Assembly: GCF_004322755.1 (NCBI RefSeq)
Contig: NZ_CP036401.1
Coordinates: 4,712,001-4,776,000, forward strand
Length of the DNA stretch: 64,000 bases
Direction of reading: 5' to 3'
Origin: Pseudoduganella albidiflava
GTDB lineage: Bacteria; Pseudomonadota; Gammaproteobacteria; Burkholderiales; Burkholderiaceae_D
Every line of letters begins with the position of its first letter. Position 1 is the stretch's first letter. Of this stretch, positions 35,716 to 43,950 are shown piece by piece. Below the pieces are notes generated by a model. That model searched no databases and was not told the DNA's origin. It saw only the letters and a program-made list of their open reading frames with translations. Made by a program: the position numbers and the translations under genes.

Positions 35716-36750
35716 GTGAATAAATCCAACAAGATCGCAATCGCCGCAGCCCTGCTGTGCGCTTCCTTCGCCGCCTCGGCGCAGGATGCCGTCATCAATC
35801 CGAACTGGTACATCCAGCCCAGCGTCAACGCCATGAAACCAGACTCCGACTGGGCGACCGACAAGACCGGCTATGGTGGCGGCCTGAAGTTCGGTAAGCC
35901 GCTGTCGGAAAACTGGGATATCCAGTTGGGTTACACCTACGCCCGCTCCAGCGAGAACGGCGCGCGCTACCAGCAAGAAACGCTGGGTGTCGACTTCCTG
36001 TACCTGTTCTCGCGCAAGACCTTCCGCCCGTTCGTGCTGGTCGGCCTCGGTGCCCAGCGCGACAAGGAAAACCCGTTCCGCAGCCTGGCCGAACCGCAGC
36101 GTACCTCGCCGTACGTGTCGGCCGGCCTGGGCTTCCAGTCCGTCATCAACGACCGCTGGTCGTTCCAGGCGGATGTGCGCAGTGTGTACGGCTTCATCGG
36201 CAGCGACGACTTCCGTCACGACCGTTCGAACAACGTCTACGCCACCGTGGGCTTCAACTACGCGCTGGGCCCGTCGCCGCAGCCATCGGCACCACCGGCA
36301 CCGCCGCCAGTAGCCGCTGCTGAACCGGCACCGGTCGCTCCGCCGCCACCGCCACCACCACCGGCACGCTTCGAGAAGGTCACGATGTCGGCCACCGAAC
36401 TGTTCGAGTTCGACAGCGCCAAGCTGCGCGGCGAACAGCCGAAGCTCGATGACATCGCGCGCGTGCTGACCGAGAACCCGAGCCTGACGGGCATCACGAT
36501 CTCCGGCCACACCGACCGTATCGGTTCCGAGAAGTACAACCAGACGCTGTCGGAAAAACGCGCCGCCGCCGCCAAGGAATACCTGGTCGGCAAGGGCATC
36601 GCCGCCGACCGCCTGACCACCGAAGGCAAGGGCGAATCCCAGCCGATCGTCCAGTGCAACGACAAGAAGCGCTCGGACCTGATCAAGTGCCTGGAACCGA
36701 ACCGCCGCGTCGAAGTCGAGCAGATCACGATCGAACGTCGCGTGAACTGA
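35716..36750 (+). CDS. OmpA-family outer-membrane protein
   Basis: Outer-membrane barrel plus peptidoglycan-binding domain, 344 residues. The signal peptide ends ASA-Q near residue 23. Residues about 30-185 form the eight-stranded barrel (ENWDIQLGYTYARS, FVLVGLGAQRD), then a proline/alanine linker and an OmpA C-terminal domain (about 225-340; ISGHTDRIGSEKYNQTLSEKRAAAAKEYLV). A cysteine pair in QCNDKKRSDLIKCL near the end is as in betaproteobacterial OmpA. The start is GTG with AGGAG 7 nt upstream. It should anchor the outer membrane to the wall and has its own class II-type promoter. Confidence 0.93.
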   Translation: MNKSNKIAIAAALLCASFAASAQDAVINPNWYIQPSVNAMKPDSDWATDKTGYGGGLKFGKPLSENWDIQLGYTYARSSENGARYQQETLGVDFLYLFSRKTFRPFVLVGLGAQRDKENPFRSLAEPQRTSPYVSAGLGFQSVINDRWSFQADVRSVYGFIGSDDFRHDRSNNVYATVGFNYALGPSPQPSAPPAPPPVAAAEPAPVAPPPPPPPPARFEKVTMSATELFEFDSAKLRGEQPKLDDIARVLTENPSLTGITISGHTDRIGSEKYNQTLSEKRAAAAKEYLVGKGIAADRLTTEGKGESQPIVQCNDKKRSDLIKCLEPNRRVEVEQITIERRVN

Positions 36751-36843
36751 TCGGCGTAACGGAACGACCTGCTGTCTGGCGGGTTTCCGCAGCGATGACT
36801 GGCCAGGCCAGCTCACCGCTGCGGTCCACGACGATCGCTGTAC

Positions 36844-36879
36844 AAAAAAGGGGCTTCGGCCCCTTTTTTTTTTTTTTTT
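36844..36879 (+). terminator. Strong terminator after ompA
   Basis: GGGGC-TTCG-GCCCC, flanked by an A-run and followed by 16 T residues. A textbook intrinsic terminator. Confidence 0.93.
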
Positions 36880-36893
36880 AAACGGAGCAGATA

Positions 36894-37805
36894 ATGAACT
36901 GGAGAAAGTTCCCCCATATCGCCAAGAAGGTCCCCAACCTGCTGTATTGCGCGCTGATGGAATGGTTCGACCACCGCGGCAGCAGCAAGGGTGCGGCGCT
37001 GGCGTTCTATACGCTGTTCTCGCTCGCTCCGATCCTGGTGCTCGTGATCGCGATCGCCGGCATTTTCTATGGCAAGGAAGCCGCCCAGGGCGAGCTGTTC
37101 GCGCAACTGCGCGGCATGGTCGGCGCACAGGGCGCGGAAGCGATCCAGCTGATCCTGGCCGGCGCGCACAACGAGGAAGAAGGCAAGATCGCCACGCTGA
37201 TCGCCGGCGCTTTGCTGCTGTTCGGCGCCACCAGCGTGTTCGCCGAGCTGAAGGCGAGCCTGGACGAAGTCTGGCAACTGCCGCCGGTGACCGACAATAC
37301 CGTGTGGGACACGATCCGCACGCGGCTGCTGTCGTTCGGGCTGGTGCTGGCTTTGGGTTTCCTGCTGCTGACGTCGCTCGTGGTCAGCGCCGCGCTGGAA
37401 ATCTTCCAGCGTTTCTGGAACCGCTACTGGCCGGACGCGACGGTGCTGATCACCGTGCTGAACCACACCATCAGCTTCCTCGTGATCGCCGCCATGTTCG
37501 GCGTGATCTACAAGCTGCTGCCGCGCATCCAGCTGGCCTGGCAAGACGTGATCATCGGCGCGATCGGCACCGCCATCATGTTCATGATCGGCAAGTTCGG
37601 CATCGGCGCCTATATCGGCAACAGCGGCGTGGCCAGCAGCTTCGGTGCCGCCGGCTCCACGATCGCGCTGCTGCTGTGGGTGTATTACTCGGCGCAGATC
37701 TTCTTCCTCGGTGCCGAGTTCGCCCGCCAGTACGCGCTGCAGATCGGCAGCCTGAAGCATCATCCGCGCGATGAAAACGGCAAGCTGAAGGTGAAGGCGA
37801 AGTAG
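36894..37805 (+). CDS. YihY/BrkB-family inner-membrane protein
   Basis: Polytopic inner-membrane protein of 303 residues with about six segments. Family features are the N-terminal HRGSSKGAALAFYTLFSLAPILV and the later ISFLVIAAMFGVIYKLLPRIQLAW and GAAGSTIALLLWVYYSAQIFFLGAEFAR. Formerly called ribonuclease BN by mistake; the role is unclear, possibly transport. The start follows the ompA terminator by 14 nt with GGAG in the leader, so its promoter must overlap the terminator or transcription reads through. Confidence 0.92.
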   Translation: MNWRKFPHIAKKVPNLLYCALMEWFDHRGSSKGAALAFYTLFSLAPILVLVIAIAGIFYGKEAAQGELFAQLRGMVGAQGAEAIQLILAGAHNEEEGKIATLIAGALLLFGATSVFAELKASLDEVWQLPPVTDNTVWDTIRTRLLSFGLVLALGFLLLTSLVVSAALEIFQRFWNRYWPDATVLITVLNHTISFLVIAAMFGVIYKLLPRIQLAWQDVIIGAIGTAIMFMIGKFGIGAYIGNSGVASSFGAAGSTIALLLWVYYSAQIFFLGAEFARQYALQIGSLKHHPRDENGKLKVKAK

Positions 37806-37896
37806 GACTCACCGGCAAGAGCGGTGGCAAAACCGGTGACAGGCTCGAAAGCCGTTAACTCGAGCGTTATCCAGCACATTGAAAGCGCATGCATTC

Positions 37897-38113
37897 ACCC
37901 CAACAGCGAAGGGCTGGGGTCAGGAAGGAATGCTGGCATGCATGCCAGCATCGTTCCGCAGGCGCGAAGCATGCTTCGCGAAACCCCTGCTTCACCCCGC
38001 CGGGGCGTAGCCGGGGTTTCAAGGAGCATCGCTCCTTGCCGGCGTAGCGGTACTGGCCTGCAGGCCAGTACTCCATTTCATTCTCCCTGACCCCGGAATC
38101 CGCACTTGGGGTG
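37897..38113. repeat. Dispersed palindromic element, copy B, expanded with a palindrome array
   Basis: The ends (ACCCCAACAGCG and CACTTGGGGT) match the 64-nt copies A, C and D, but the inner stem is split by about 150 nt. The insert holds palindromes in series: 22 nt at 37930-37951, 18 nt at 37963-37980, AAACCCC/GGGGTTT at 37981-38019 enclosing CCCCGCCGGGG, an 8-bp stem at 38020-38038, and 22 nt at 38050-38071. It lies between the convergent YihY and AI-2E genes and explains most of the 438-nt gap. Confidence 0.85.
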
Positions 38114-38243
38114 GGCTTATCGAAGCGGATCTCTGGAGTGTTGCCGGGGAATCCGAAAGAATCGGAGCCTGTCACGGGTTTTACGTTGGCGCCGGCCGGG
38201 CCGCGAGAACTGGCCACCGGCAAGCAAGTAGGCCGTGTGCGCC

Positions 38244-39446
38244 CTACTCGCCCAGCAGTTCGGCGACGATCTCCATCCCCTCCACCCGCTCGGCGACCAC
38301 CTTGACGATCACGATCACGGGCACGCCCAGCAGCAGCCCCCACACGCCCCACAGCCAGCCCCAGAACAGCAGGCTGACGAAGACGGCGGCGGCGTTCATG
38401 CGGGCGATGCGGCCCGTCATCCAGGTGGTGACGAAGGTGCCGACCAGCGTGGCGATGCCGAGCGACGCGCCGGTCACGAGCAGCACCATCTGCAGCGATT
38501 CGAATTGCAGGAAGGCGACCAGGCCGGTGGCGCTGGTGATCAGCAGCGGCCCGAAGTACGGCATGATGTGCAGCAGCCCGGCCACGATGGCCCAGGCGCC
38601 GGCGTTCTCCAGGCCGATGGCGCGCAGCGCGATCCACATCAGCAGCGCCAGCAGCACATTGGTCACCAGCAGCATGAACATGTAGGCCTGGATCGACGTG
38701 TTGATGTCTTCCAGGATGTGCACGGTGATCTTCTTCTTCGTCAGCGAAGGCCCGGTCAGCTTGACGAGCTTGCGCTTGAACGTGTCGCCCGACAGCAGCA
38801 GGAAGAACACCAGGAAGATCACCATCGTCGCCTGCGAGAGGAAACCGACCAGCCCGCGTGCGCTGACCCACACCCAGTCCATCACGCGGATCCCGCCGGT
38901 ATTGGCGGTGGCGGCGGCCACGGTGGCCTCCTGCTGCCGCTTGGCGGCGCGCCGCGCGCTGCTGCCCGCGGTGACCTGCTCGATTTCGTTGGCCACGGCC
39001 TGGATGCGCGAGATGGTGCTGGTGCTGGACCCCGTGGTGGAGGCGAGCAGGCGGGAAAGCTTATGGGTAATGGTCGGCAATTCCTCGACGATGTTCTGGA
39101 ATTCGCCATGCACCTTGTCGATGACGACGACGGAGCCGCCGAAGATCGCGCCGGTCACCAGCGTGGCGCCGATGATGCGCTTGACGTGCAGGCGTTCGAG
39201 CCAGTTGACGAGGGGATTGAGGGTGTATGCGATGAAGATTCCCAACAACAGGGGAACCAGGAAGTTCCTGCCCCACTGCAGCGCATACAGGAAGGCGACG
39301 GTGGCGATGATGCCCAGCGCCAGCCCCTTGGCATGCACATGCAGGGGTAACTGCAGCTTGGACGCGTGCTCGCCGCCTTCCGGTGCTTGCTCGGCCGGTG
39401 CAGCCGGCTCCTGGGAAACGATGTGCGGACGGTCCATCCAATGCAT
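38244..39446 (-). CDS. AI-2E family (PerM-like) transporter
   Basis: Inner-membrane protein of the AI-2 exporter/PerM family, 400 residues, with about seven membrane segments. Typical blocks: NFLVPLLLGIFIAYTLNPLVNWLERL near the N-terminus, VVFFLLLSGD-like LVFFLLLSGDTFKRKLVKL in the middle and ILHIMPYFGPLL toward the end. A hydrophilic loop between segments 3 and 4 is a usual feature. The name reflects E. coli TqsA; members also act in sodium/proton exchange, so the substrate is open. The extra 40-residue acidic/proline-rich N-terminus is cytoplasmic. Confidence 0.9.
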   Translation of the reverse strand: MHWMDRPHIVSQEPAAPAEQAPEGGEHASKLQLPLHVHAKGLALGIIATVAFLYALQWGRNFLVPLLLGIFIAYTLNPLVNWLERLHVKRIIGATLVTGAIFGGSVVVIDKVHGEFQNIVEELPTITHKLSRLLASTTGSSTSTISRIQAVANEIEQVTAGSSARRAAKRQQEATVAAATANTGGIRVMDWVWVSARGLVGFLSQATMVIFLVFFLLLSGDTFKRKLVKLTGPSLTKKKITVHILEDINTSIQAYMFMLLVTNVLLALLMWIALRAIGLENAGAWAIVAGLLHIMPYFGPLLITSATGLVAFLQFESLQMVLLVTGASLGIATLVGTFVTTWMTGRIARMNAAAVFVSLLFWGWLWGVWGLLLGVPVIVIVKVVAERVEGMEIVAELLGE

Positions 39447-39508
39447 CGCGACCGGTGCCGCCCGGGTGCCTCAATGGGGGCCCACTGGACGGTCCGGCCG
39501 CGTCCCGG

Positions 39509-39835
39509 TTACTTGACGCGGATGTCGTTCTTCACCGACTGCACGCCCTTCACGCCGCGGGCGATCTCGCCGGCCTTGGTGATGTCACCCGGCTGGGCCA
39601 CGAAGCCGGACAGCTGCACGGTGCCCTTGAACGTTTCCACGTTGATCTCGGTGGCTTTCAGGGTCGGCTCGTTGAAGATCGACGACTTCACCTTGGTGGT
39701 GATGACGGCGTCGTCGATGTATTCGCCGGTGCCTTCCTTGGTGGCCGAGCCGGCGCAGCCGACAACGGTGAACACGGTGGCGGCGGTGAAGACGGCAGTG
39801 GCGATTTTTTGAGCGACGAATTTTTTAGCGATCAT
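39509..39835 (-). CDS. BON-domain lipoprotein
   Basis: A 108-residue exported protein. The signal sequence ends at VVGC, giving a lipidated cysteine near residue 27. One BON domain follows (DAVITTKVKSSIFNEPTLKATEINVETFKGTVQLSGFV), as in OsmY-like envelope-stress proteins that bind membranes. It follows the cysteine-repeat gene by 63 nt on the same strand, so both may share the promoter near 40600. A homologous but divergent BON protein is encoded at 46941-47252. Confidence 0.9.
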   Translation of the reverse strand: MIAKKFVAQKIATAVFTAATVFTVVGCAGSATKEGTGEYIDDAVITTKVKSSIFNEPTLKATEINVETFKGTVQLSGFVAQPGDITKAGEIARGVKGVQSVKNDIRVK

Positions 39836-39898
39836 GGTAGTACTCCTTCTTCGTGTTGTAAAAATGCCCGGAAACGAGCTTCTGACCAGCGGCCGACC

Positions 39899-40444
39899 TC
39901 AATAGCCGAACTGGGATTTCGCAGCCGCGACACACTGGTCTTTGGCCGTGCCGGACAAGGCGTCGCATTTTTCCGCGGCCACCTTGTACTCGGCGATTCT
40001 CTTGTCCTCGCGCGCATCGCTGCGCGCCTCGATGACTTTCTTGTCCGCCCGCGCATCGGCCAGCGCCGCCGTGCGGCTGGCCTTGGCCCGTTCCACGCAG
40101 ACATCGCGTTCGTTGCCCGCCAGCGCGGCGCAGCGGGTGCGGTCCAGCGCGAAGTCGGCATTGGCGATGTCGATGCGCGCCTTGGTATAGGCCCGCAGCG
40201 TGTTGCGGAACTGCGCCGTGGCATCGGCTTCGGCGCGTACCCGCGCGGCCTTGGCCTCGGCGATGCACACATCCTTCGGATTGCCTGCCAGGCTGTTGCA
40301 GCGCTCGCGCACCGCCTTGTATTCCGCGGTCGCGGCCGCCCTGGCCTGCTCGAACAGCGCTTTCGCTTCCGGCGTGGCGGCACTGGCCGCCGTGGCGCAT
40401 GCAAACAATACGATGCTGGCCGCGTGCGTCAGCAGCGCACGCAT
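39899..40444 (-). CDS. Secreted protein with three cysteine-pair repeats
   Basis: A 181-residue exported protein: signal peptide MRALLTHAASIVLFACATAASA. The mature chain carries three copies of a motif with two cysteines: RCNSLAGNPKDVCIAEAK, RCAALAGNERDVCVERAK and KCDALSGTAKDQCVAAAK, separated by charged alanine-rich helices. The spacing C-x9-C suggests disulfide-closed helical hairpins in the periplasm. The start at 40444 has AGGA 8 nt upstream; the frame is open to 40576. A related single motif is in the secreted protein at 41549-41917. No function known. Confidence 0.75.
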   Translation of the reverse strand: MRALLTHAASIVLFACATAASAATPEAKALFEQARAAATAEYKAVRERCNSLAGNPKDVCIAEAKAARVRAEADATAQFRNTLRAYTKARIDIANADFALDRTRCAALAGNERDVCVERAKASRTAALADARADKKVIEARSDAREDKRIAEYKVAAEKCDALSGTAKDQCVAAAKSQFGY

Positions 40445-40610
40445 CGCGCTTCGTCCTGCCATGTTTGCCGCGCCATCTGCAGCGCCGTCTGCCGGGCGCT
40501 CTGTCGGGCACTTCAATGCGCGCTCTGTTACGACAGGTGCCGCCTTCATGCCGATCGCTCCATGCCTGTTCTCCATGACGACAGTGTCCGCTAACCGGGC
40601 CGGCCTTTCT

Positions 40611-40624
40611 GTACGCTGGCGTAC
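40611..40624 (-). promoter_or_regulatory. GTRCG-N4-CGYAC site upstream of the cysteine-repeat gene
   Basis: Perfect GTACG-CTGG-CGTAC. On the minus strand GACACT (40583-40588) lies 22 nt downstream as -10 candidate. Confidence 0.65.
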
Positions 40625-40689
40625 ATTCAGTGCAAGTTTTACAACAACTTGAGTGCCCTGCCCTGCCGGCTGCGGCTCGGCAGGACAGG

Positions 40690-40703
40690 GTGCGGCATCG
40701 CAC
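40690..40703 (+). promoter_or_regulatory. GTRCG-N4-CGYAC site upstream of the glycine-zipper lipoprotein
   Basis: Perfect GTGCG-GCAT-CGCAC, with ACTAAT/TAATCT (40725-40732) 21-23 nt downstream as -10 candidate. Confidence 0.65.
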
Positions 40704-40759
40704 AGACCCCGGCCGCGTCGCGGGACTAATCTGGCGCCACATCATCAAGGAGGATCGAA

Positions 40760-41203
40760 ATGAAACCAACTCACGCCTTGAGCGCAGCGATGGTCGCGGT
40801 CACTCTGCTGACCGCGGGTTGCGCCAGTAATCAACCGACCAGCACCAACTACTCGACCCAGGCCGATGCATCCACCTACGGCACGATCGAGAATATCCAG
40901 GTCGTACGCGTGGATCCCGCCACCAGTGGTGCAGGGGCGGTCGCGGGCGGCCTGGTCGGGGCCCTCGTGGGCAACCAGATCGGATCGGGAGGCGGCCGCA
41001 CCGCGGCCACGGCGGCCGGCGCGATCGGCGGGGCCGTCGTCGGCAACCAGATCGAATCGAACCGCAATGCCCCGCACGACATGTACCAGATCAGCATCCG
41101 CCTGGATAACGGCGACTACCGCACCGTGAACCAGGACAACGCTTACGACCTGCGCGTGGGCAGCCGCGTGCGGATGGTCGACGGCCGCGTCTACCGCTAC
41201 TGA
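40760..41203 (+). CDS. Glycine-zipper 2TM lipoprotein (SlyB/Pcp-like)
   Basis: Outer-membrane lipoprotein of 147 residues with lipobox LLTAGC (cysteine near 21). The glycine zipper spans about 55-100 (GAVAGGLVGALVGNQIGSGGG, AAGAIGGAVVGNQIE), followed by a small beta domain with the usual YQISIRLDNGDYRTV. This is the SlyB/Pcp/Rick_17kDa family, which stabilises outer-membrane proteins under stress. GGAG precedes the ATG. A perfect class II-type site lies 57 nt upstream, and the gene is divergent from the cysteine-repeat gene. Confidence 0.9.
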   Translation: MKPTHALSAAMVAVTLLTAGCASNQPTSTNYSTQADASTYGTIENIQVVRVDPATSGAGAVAGGLVGALVGNQIGSGGGRTAATAAGAIGGAVVGNQIESNRNAPHDMYQISIRLDNGDYRTVNQDNAYDLRVGSRVRMVDGRVYRY

Positions 41204-41345
41204 CCACGGTACGGCGGCACGCTGCCGGCACCGCTGCGGACCAACGGAAGCGCGCCGTGATCGGCAGGCGCTTCCCCATCGCGCGTCCCGCGTGGCGCGT
41301 TGCGACAGAGTCCCAGGAATCACACCAACACATAAAGGAGCAACC

Positions 41346-41498
41346 ATGGGCACCATTCTCTTGATCATTCTGGTACTCGTTCTGATCGGCGCACTGCCGA
41401 CCTGGCCGCACAGCAGGAACTGGGGCTACGCGCCCAGCGGCATCGCCGGCCTGATTGTCGTCGTGCTGCTGATCATGCTGCTGACAGGCAGGCTGTAA
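41346..41498 (+). CDS. DUF3309 small membrane protein
   Basis: A 50-residue protein, almost all membrane: MGTILLIILVLVLIGALPTWP then a polar loop (HSRNWGYAPSG) and a second segment. This is the DUF3309 pattern, common in soil and stress-related clusters, function unknown. AAAGGAG lies 6 nt before the ATG. It is in a run of small envelope genes. I did not find a class II-type site directly upstream. Confidence 0.88.
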   Translation: MGTILLIILVLVLIGALPTWPHSRNWGYAPSGIAGLIVVVLLIMLLTGRL

Positions 41499-41507
41499 AG
41501 GAAAACA

Positions 41508-41525
41508 CGGGGCGCTGCGGCGCCC
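41508..41525 (+). terminator. Hairpin between DUF3309 and the secreted-protein gene
   Basis: GGGGCGC and GCGCCCC pair around a 4-nt loop, directly after the DUF3309 stop. No T-tract follows, so it may attenuate or protect rather than terminate. Confidence 0.4.
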
Positions 41526-41548
41526 CGCTCACTTGATGGGGGTACATC

Positions 41549-41917
41549 ATGAAACGGATCATCATCGGTGCCGCGCTGGCCGCCGGCCTTGCCGGATTGG
41601 GCAGCACGGCATGGGCGCAAAGCACATCGCCGGCCATGGCGCAGCACCAGGAACGGGAACTCGCCCGCGGCGAGCCGGCGCGCTGGATGAAGGCCGACGG
41701 CTCGGTGCAGGCGCAGATCGCCACCAAGCGCAAGGAAATCGGCGCGGCGCTCAATGAGGCGATGAACGACTGCAAGAAAGCCGGCCGCGCCGACCGCCAG
41801 GCCTGCATGCGGGAGGCCCGCGCAACCTACCAGCGCGACATGGCCAATGTGAAGGAACTGGTGGCGCAGTCGAACCAGATGGGCGGCGTGTACGACACCG
41901 CCGGGCCGTCGGAATAA
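41549..41917 (+). CDS. Small secreted protein of unknown function
   Basis: A 122-residue protein with signal peptide MKRIIIGAALAAGLAGLGSTAWAQ. The mature part is charged and helical with one cysteine pair (DCKKAGRADRQAC) of the same kind as in the protein at 39899-40444. It is probably periplasmic. GGGGG in the leader serves as ribosome site. It lies 50 nt after DUF3309 and may share its transcript. Confidence 0.75.
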   Translation: MKRIIIGAALAAGLAGLGSTAWAQSTSPAMAQHQERELARGEPARWMKADGSVQAQIATKRKEIGAALNEAMNDCKKAGRADRQACMREARATYQRDMANVKELVAQSNQMGGVYDTAGPSE

Positions 41918-41918
41918 G

Positions 41919-41988
41919 GTTGCGGACTGCGGGTTGCGGACTGCGGGTTGCGGACTGGGGCTGCTGACTGCGGTTGCGGTTGCGGTTT
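41919..41988 (+). repeat. 14-nt tandem repeat after the secreted-protein stop
   Basis: Three 14-nt units (gttgcggactgcgg) followed by shorter decayed ones begin two bases after the stop codon. Weaker copies run on toward the end of the patatin gene. Confidence 0.85.
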
Positions 41989-42049
41989 GCTGGCGGCAGG
42001 CTGCCGGTTACGGAACGTCGATTGCGGACCGTGGATCGGGGGCTGCCGC

Positions 42050-43249
42050 TCAGCGCGCCGCTTCCTCGGGACCAAGCGGCAGCTGCTGCGCGCCCGCGGC
42101 CGGCGAATCCGGCAATGGCGGCAGCTCGTGCACCACCAGCGGCGTATCTTCCGAGACGAAGGCGAGCCAGCCCGCCGCCCCGATGGCACGCTGCGCATCG
42201 GCATAGCCCTGGCTCCAGCGCCACTCCACGGATCCTTGCGAGAAATTGATGTCCTTCAGCGGCATGTGCCAGTCGTGGCCGGCATAGGGAATGCGCACCA
42301 CGTGCAGCGTCGTGTCGCAGCCGAGATTGGCGAGGTCGCGCGCGTGCTGCGCAGTGCGTTGCGCCGGCGGCATCGAAGCGTACAGCTCGCGCAGCTTTTG
42401 CTGCAGGCGGCGCACCTTGACGTAGTCGTCGAGATGGCGCTGCGAGCGGGAGGCGAAGGTCACGTCCTTCTGCCGCGTCTGCACTTCCTCGAACGTGTCG
42501 GGCTCCGGCCCTTGCGCGCTCCACAGGTCGACCATGAAGCACAGCGTATCGACCGGCCGGTGCGTGTCGTCCAGCACGGTCTGCAGCGGCGTATTCGAAT
42601 ACAGGCCGCCATCCCAGTACAGCTCGCCATCGATGCGCACCGCCGCGAAACCGGGCGGCAGTGCCCCGCTGGCGCGGATGTGGTCGGCGGTGATGCGCCC
42701 CGGATCGAGGCTGTCGAAGCTGACCAGGCCGCCAGTCGAGACGCGCAGCGCATTGACGGTGAGGCGCATGCCCTCCGGGCTGTTCAGCACATCGAAATCG
42801 ACCAGTTCGTTCAGCGTGGCCGCCAGCTCCTCGGTGTCATAGAAACTGGCCTGCTCGGCGGGCACCTGCAAGCCCAGCCCGAACGGACTGAACGGCCGCG
42901 GCCGGAAGAAGCCGCGGATGCCGGACACCATCGCGTGCAGCGTCGACAGCCGGATATTCTGGCGCCGCTGCGCCTCGGTCATCCACCGGGGATTGTAGGG
43001 ATCGCGCTGCGACATGCGGTCCCAGAATTCCCGGATGCGCTGCAGCCGGTCTTCCTGCCGGTTGCCGGCCAGGAGCGCGGCATTGATCGCGCCGATCGAG
43101 GTGCCCACGACCCAGTCCGGCGCCAGGCCGTGTTCGTGCAGCGCCTGGTACACCCCGGCCTGGTAGGCACCCAGCGCCCCGCCACCCTGCAGCACGAGCA
43201 CGACGCGCATGCCATTCGGGTTCAGTGGATGGGAATCCGCATCGCTCAA
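42050..43249 (-). CDS. Patatin-like phospholipase with DUF3734
   Basis: Serine lipid hydrolase, 399 residues. The patatin domain has the oxyanion loop VLQGGGALGAYQAGVYQAL, the nucleophile in GTSIGAINAALLAG and the DGG aspartate in YWDGGLYSNTPL. The C-terminal part (from about 270, KDVTFASRSQRHLDDYVKVRRL) is DUF3734. I choose a TTG start at 43249 because GAGGAGGT stands 6 nt upstream; the frame is open to 43429 but that part is repeat-rich intergenic sequence. Such proteins are soluble esterases of phospholipids, often near PHA or envelope genes. Confidence 0.88.
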   Translation of the reverse strand: MSDADSHPLNPNGMRVVLVLQGGGALGAYQAGVYQALHEHGLAPDWVVGTSIGAINAALLAGNRQEDRLQRIREFWDRMSQRDPYNPRWMTEAQRRQNIRLSTLHAMVSGIRGFFRPRPFSPFGLGLQVPAEQASFYDTEELAATLNELVDFDVLNSPEGMRLTVNALRVSTGGLVSFDSLDPGRITADHIRASGALPPGFAAVRIDGELYWDGGLYSNTPLQTVLDDTHRPVDTLCFMVDLWSAQGPEPDTFEEVQTRQKDVTFASRSQRHLDDYVKVRRLQQKLRELYASMPPAQRTAQHARDLANLGCDTTLHVVRIPYAGHDWHMPLKDINFSQGSVEWRWSQGYADAQRAIGAAGWLAFVSEDTPLVVHELPPLPDSPAAGAQQLPLGPEEAAR

Positions 43250-43345
43250 GGCACACCTCCTCGTTGAAGAAAAGCACTGGCAGGGATTGTAGCGCGCCAC
43301 CGTCACGCGCGCCGGGCCTGGATCGAAACGGCTGGGCCCGTGCCT

Positions 43346-43493
43346 AGGCACCATGACACGAGCTCGGCCATGTCCCAACGATGAGGCCGTGTCAGGGGGG
43401 CATTGCAGGGAATTCGTGGTGCACCGCACCGCGCCTGCAATGCGGTGATCCCTTGCAAGGGATCACTCCTTCCAGGCACCATGACACGAGCTC
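43346..43493. repeat. Palindrome cluster flanked by 20-nt direct repeats
   Basis: An exact 20-nt direct repeat (aggcaccatgacacgagctc) stands at 43346-43365 and 43474-43493. Between them are an inverted repeat GCATTGCAGG/CCTGCAATGC and a perfect 22-nt palindrome at 43445-43466 (half GTGATCCCTTG). The cluster fills most of the 307-nt gap between the patatin gene and the operon end, and is not coding. Confidence 0.8.
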
Positions 43494-43512
43494 TGCCGTA
43501 CGGTGCAAAAAA

Positions 43513-43536
43513 AACGCCGCGGAAGTCCGCGGCGTT
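43513..43536 (-). terminator. Terminator of the 43557-46593 envelope operon
   Basis: On the minus strand an 11-bp stem (AACGCCGCGGA with its complement, 2-nt loop) is followed by a run of eight T. It lies 20 nt after the last gene of the operon. Confidence 0.9.
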
Positions 43537-43556
43537 CGGGGCGACGCATGCGCGCT

Positions 43557-43940
43557 TTACAGCGAGCCGCTCTGCTTGCGTTTGTACAGCCAAGCGCCGA
43601 CCGCGGCCAGCACGGCACCGACGCCGATCGCCGGCTTCACAAGACGCTTGCGCGAAATGAACGAGCCCACCGACATGGCGATCGGCATGATCGTCTTGTA
43701 GTTGGCGAGCAGTCCACCGGCGCCCGCCGCGGCCGCGGTACCGCCGATCACGCCGGCGAGCCGCGTTTGCACCGTGCCGACCGCCAGGTCGACAGCGCCA
43801 TGCAGCAGCACCTCAGGGTGCAGCGCTTGGGCCATGTGGTGCTTGCCGGCCAGTACGCCGATGCGGTACAGCTCACCTTCCTTGATCAGCCGTGCCTTGG
43901 TGGCATCGAGCGCGGCCTTGCGTTGTTCGTTGTCGCTCAT
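43557..43940 (-). CDS. Small membrane protein, last gene of the envelope operon
   Basis: A 127-residue protein. The N-terminal half is a charged helix (KAALDATKARLIKEGELYRIGV), the C-terminal half has two hydrophobic stretches (about 60-85 and 100-118) and a basic end. Position after the DUF883 and holin-like genes matches the third gene of yqjD-yqjE-yqjK-type operons, but sequence likeness to YqjK is not clear. AAAGGAAAG precedes the ATG, 10 nt after the stop of the gene upstream. Confidence 0.7.
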   Translation of the reverse strand: MSDNEQRKAALDATKARLIKEGELYRIGVLAGKHHMAQALHPEVLLHGAVDLAVGTVQTRLAGVIGGTAAAAGAGGLLANYKTIMPIAMSVGSFISRKRLVKPAIGVGAVLAAVGAWLYKRKQSGSL

Positions 43941-43950
43941 CGCTTTCCTT

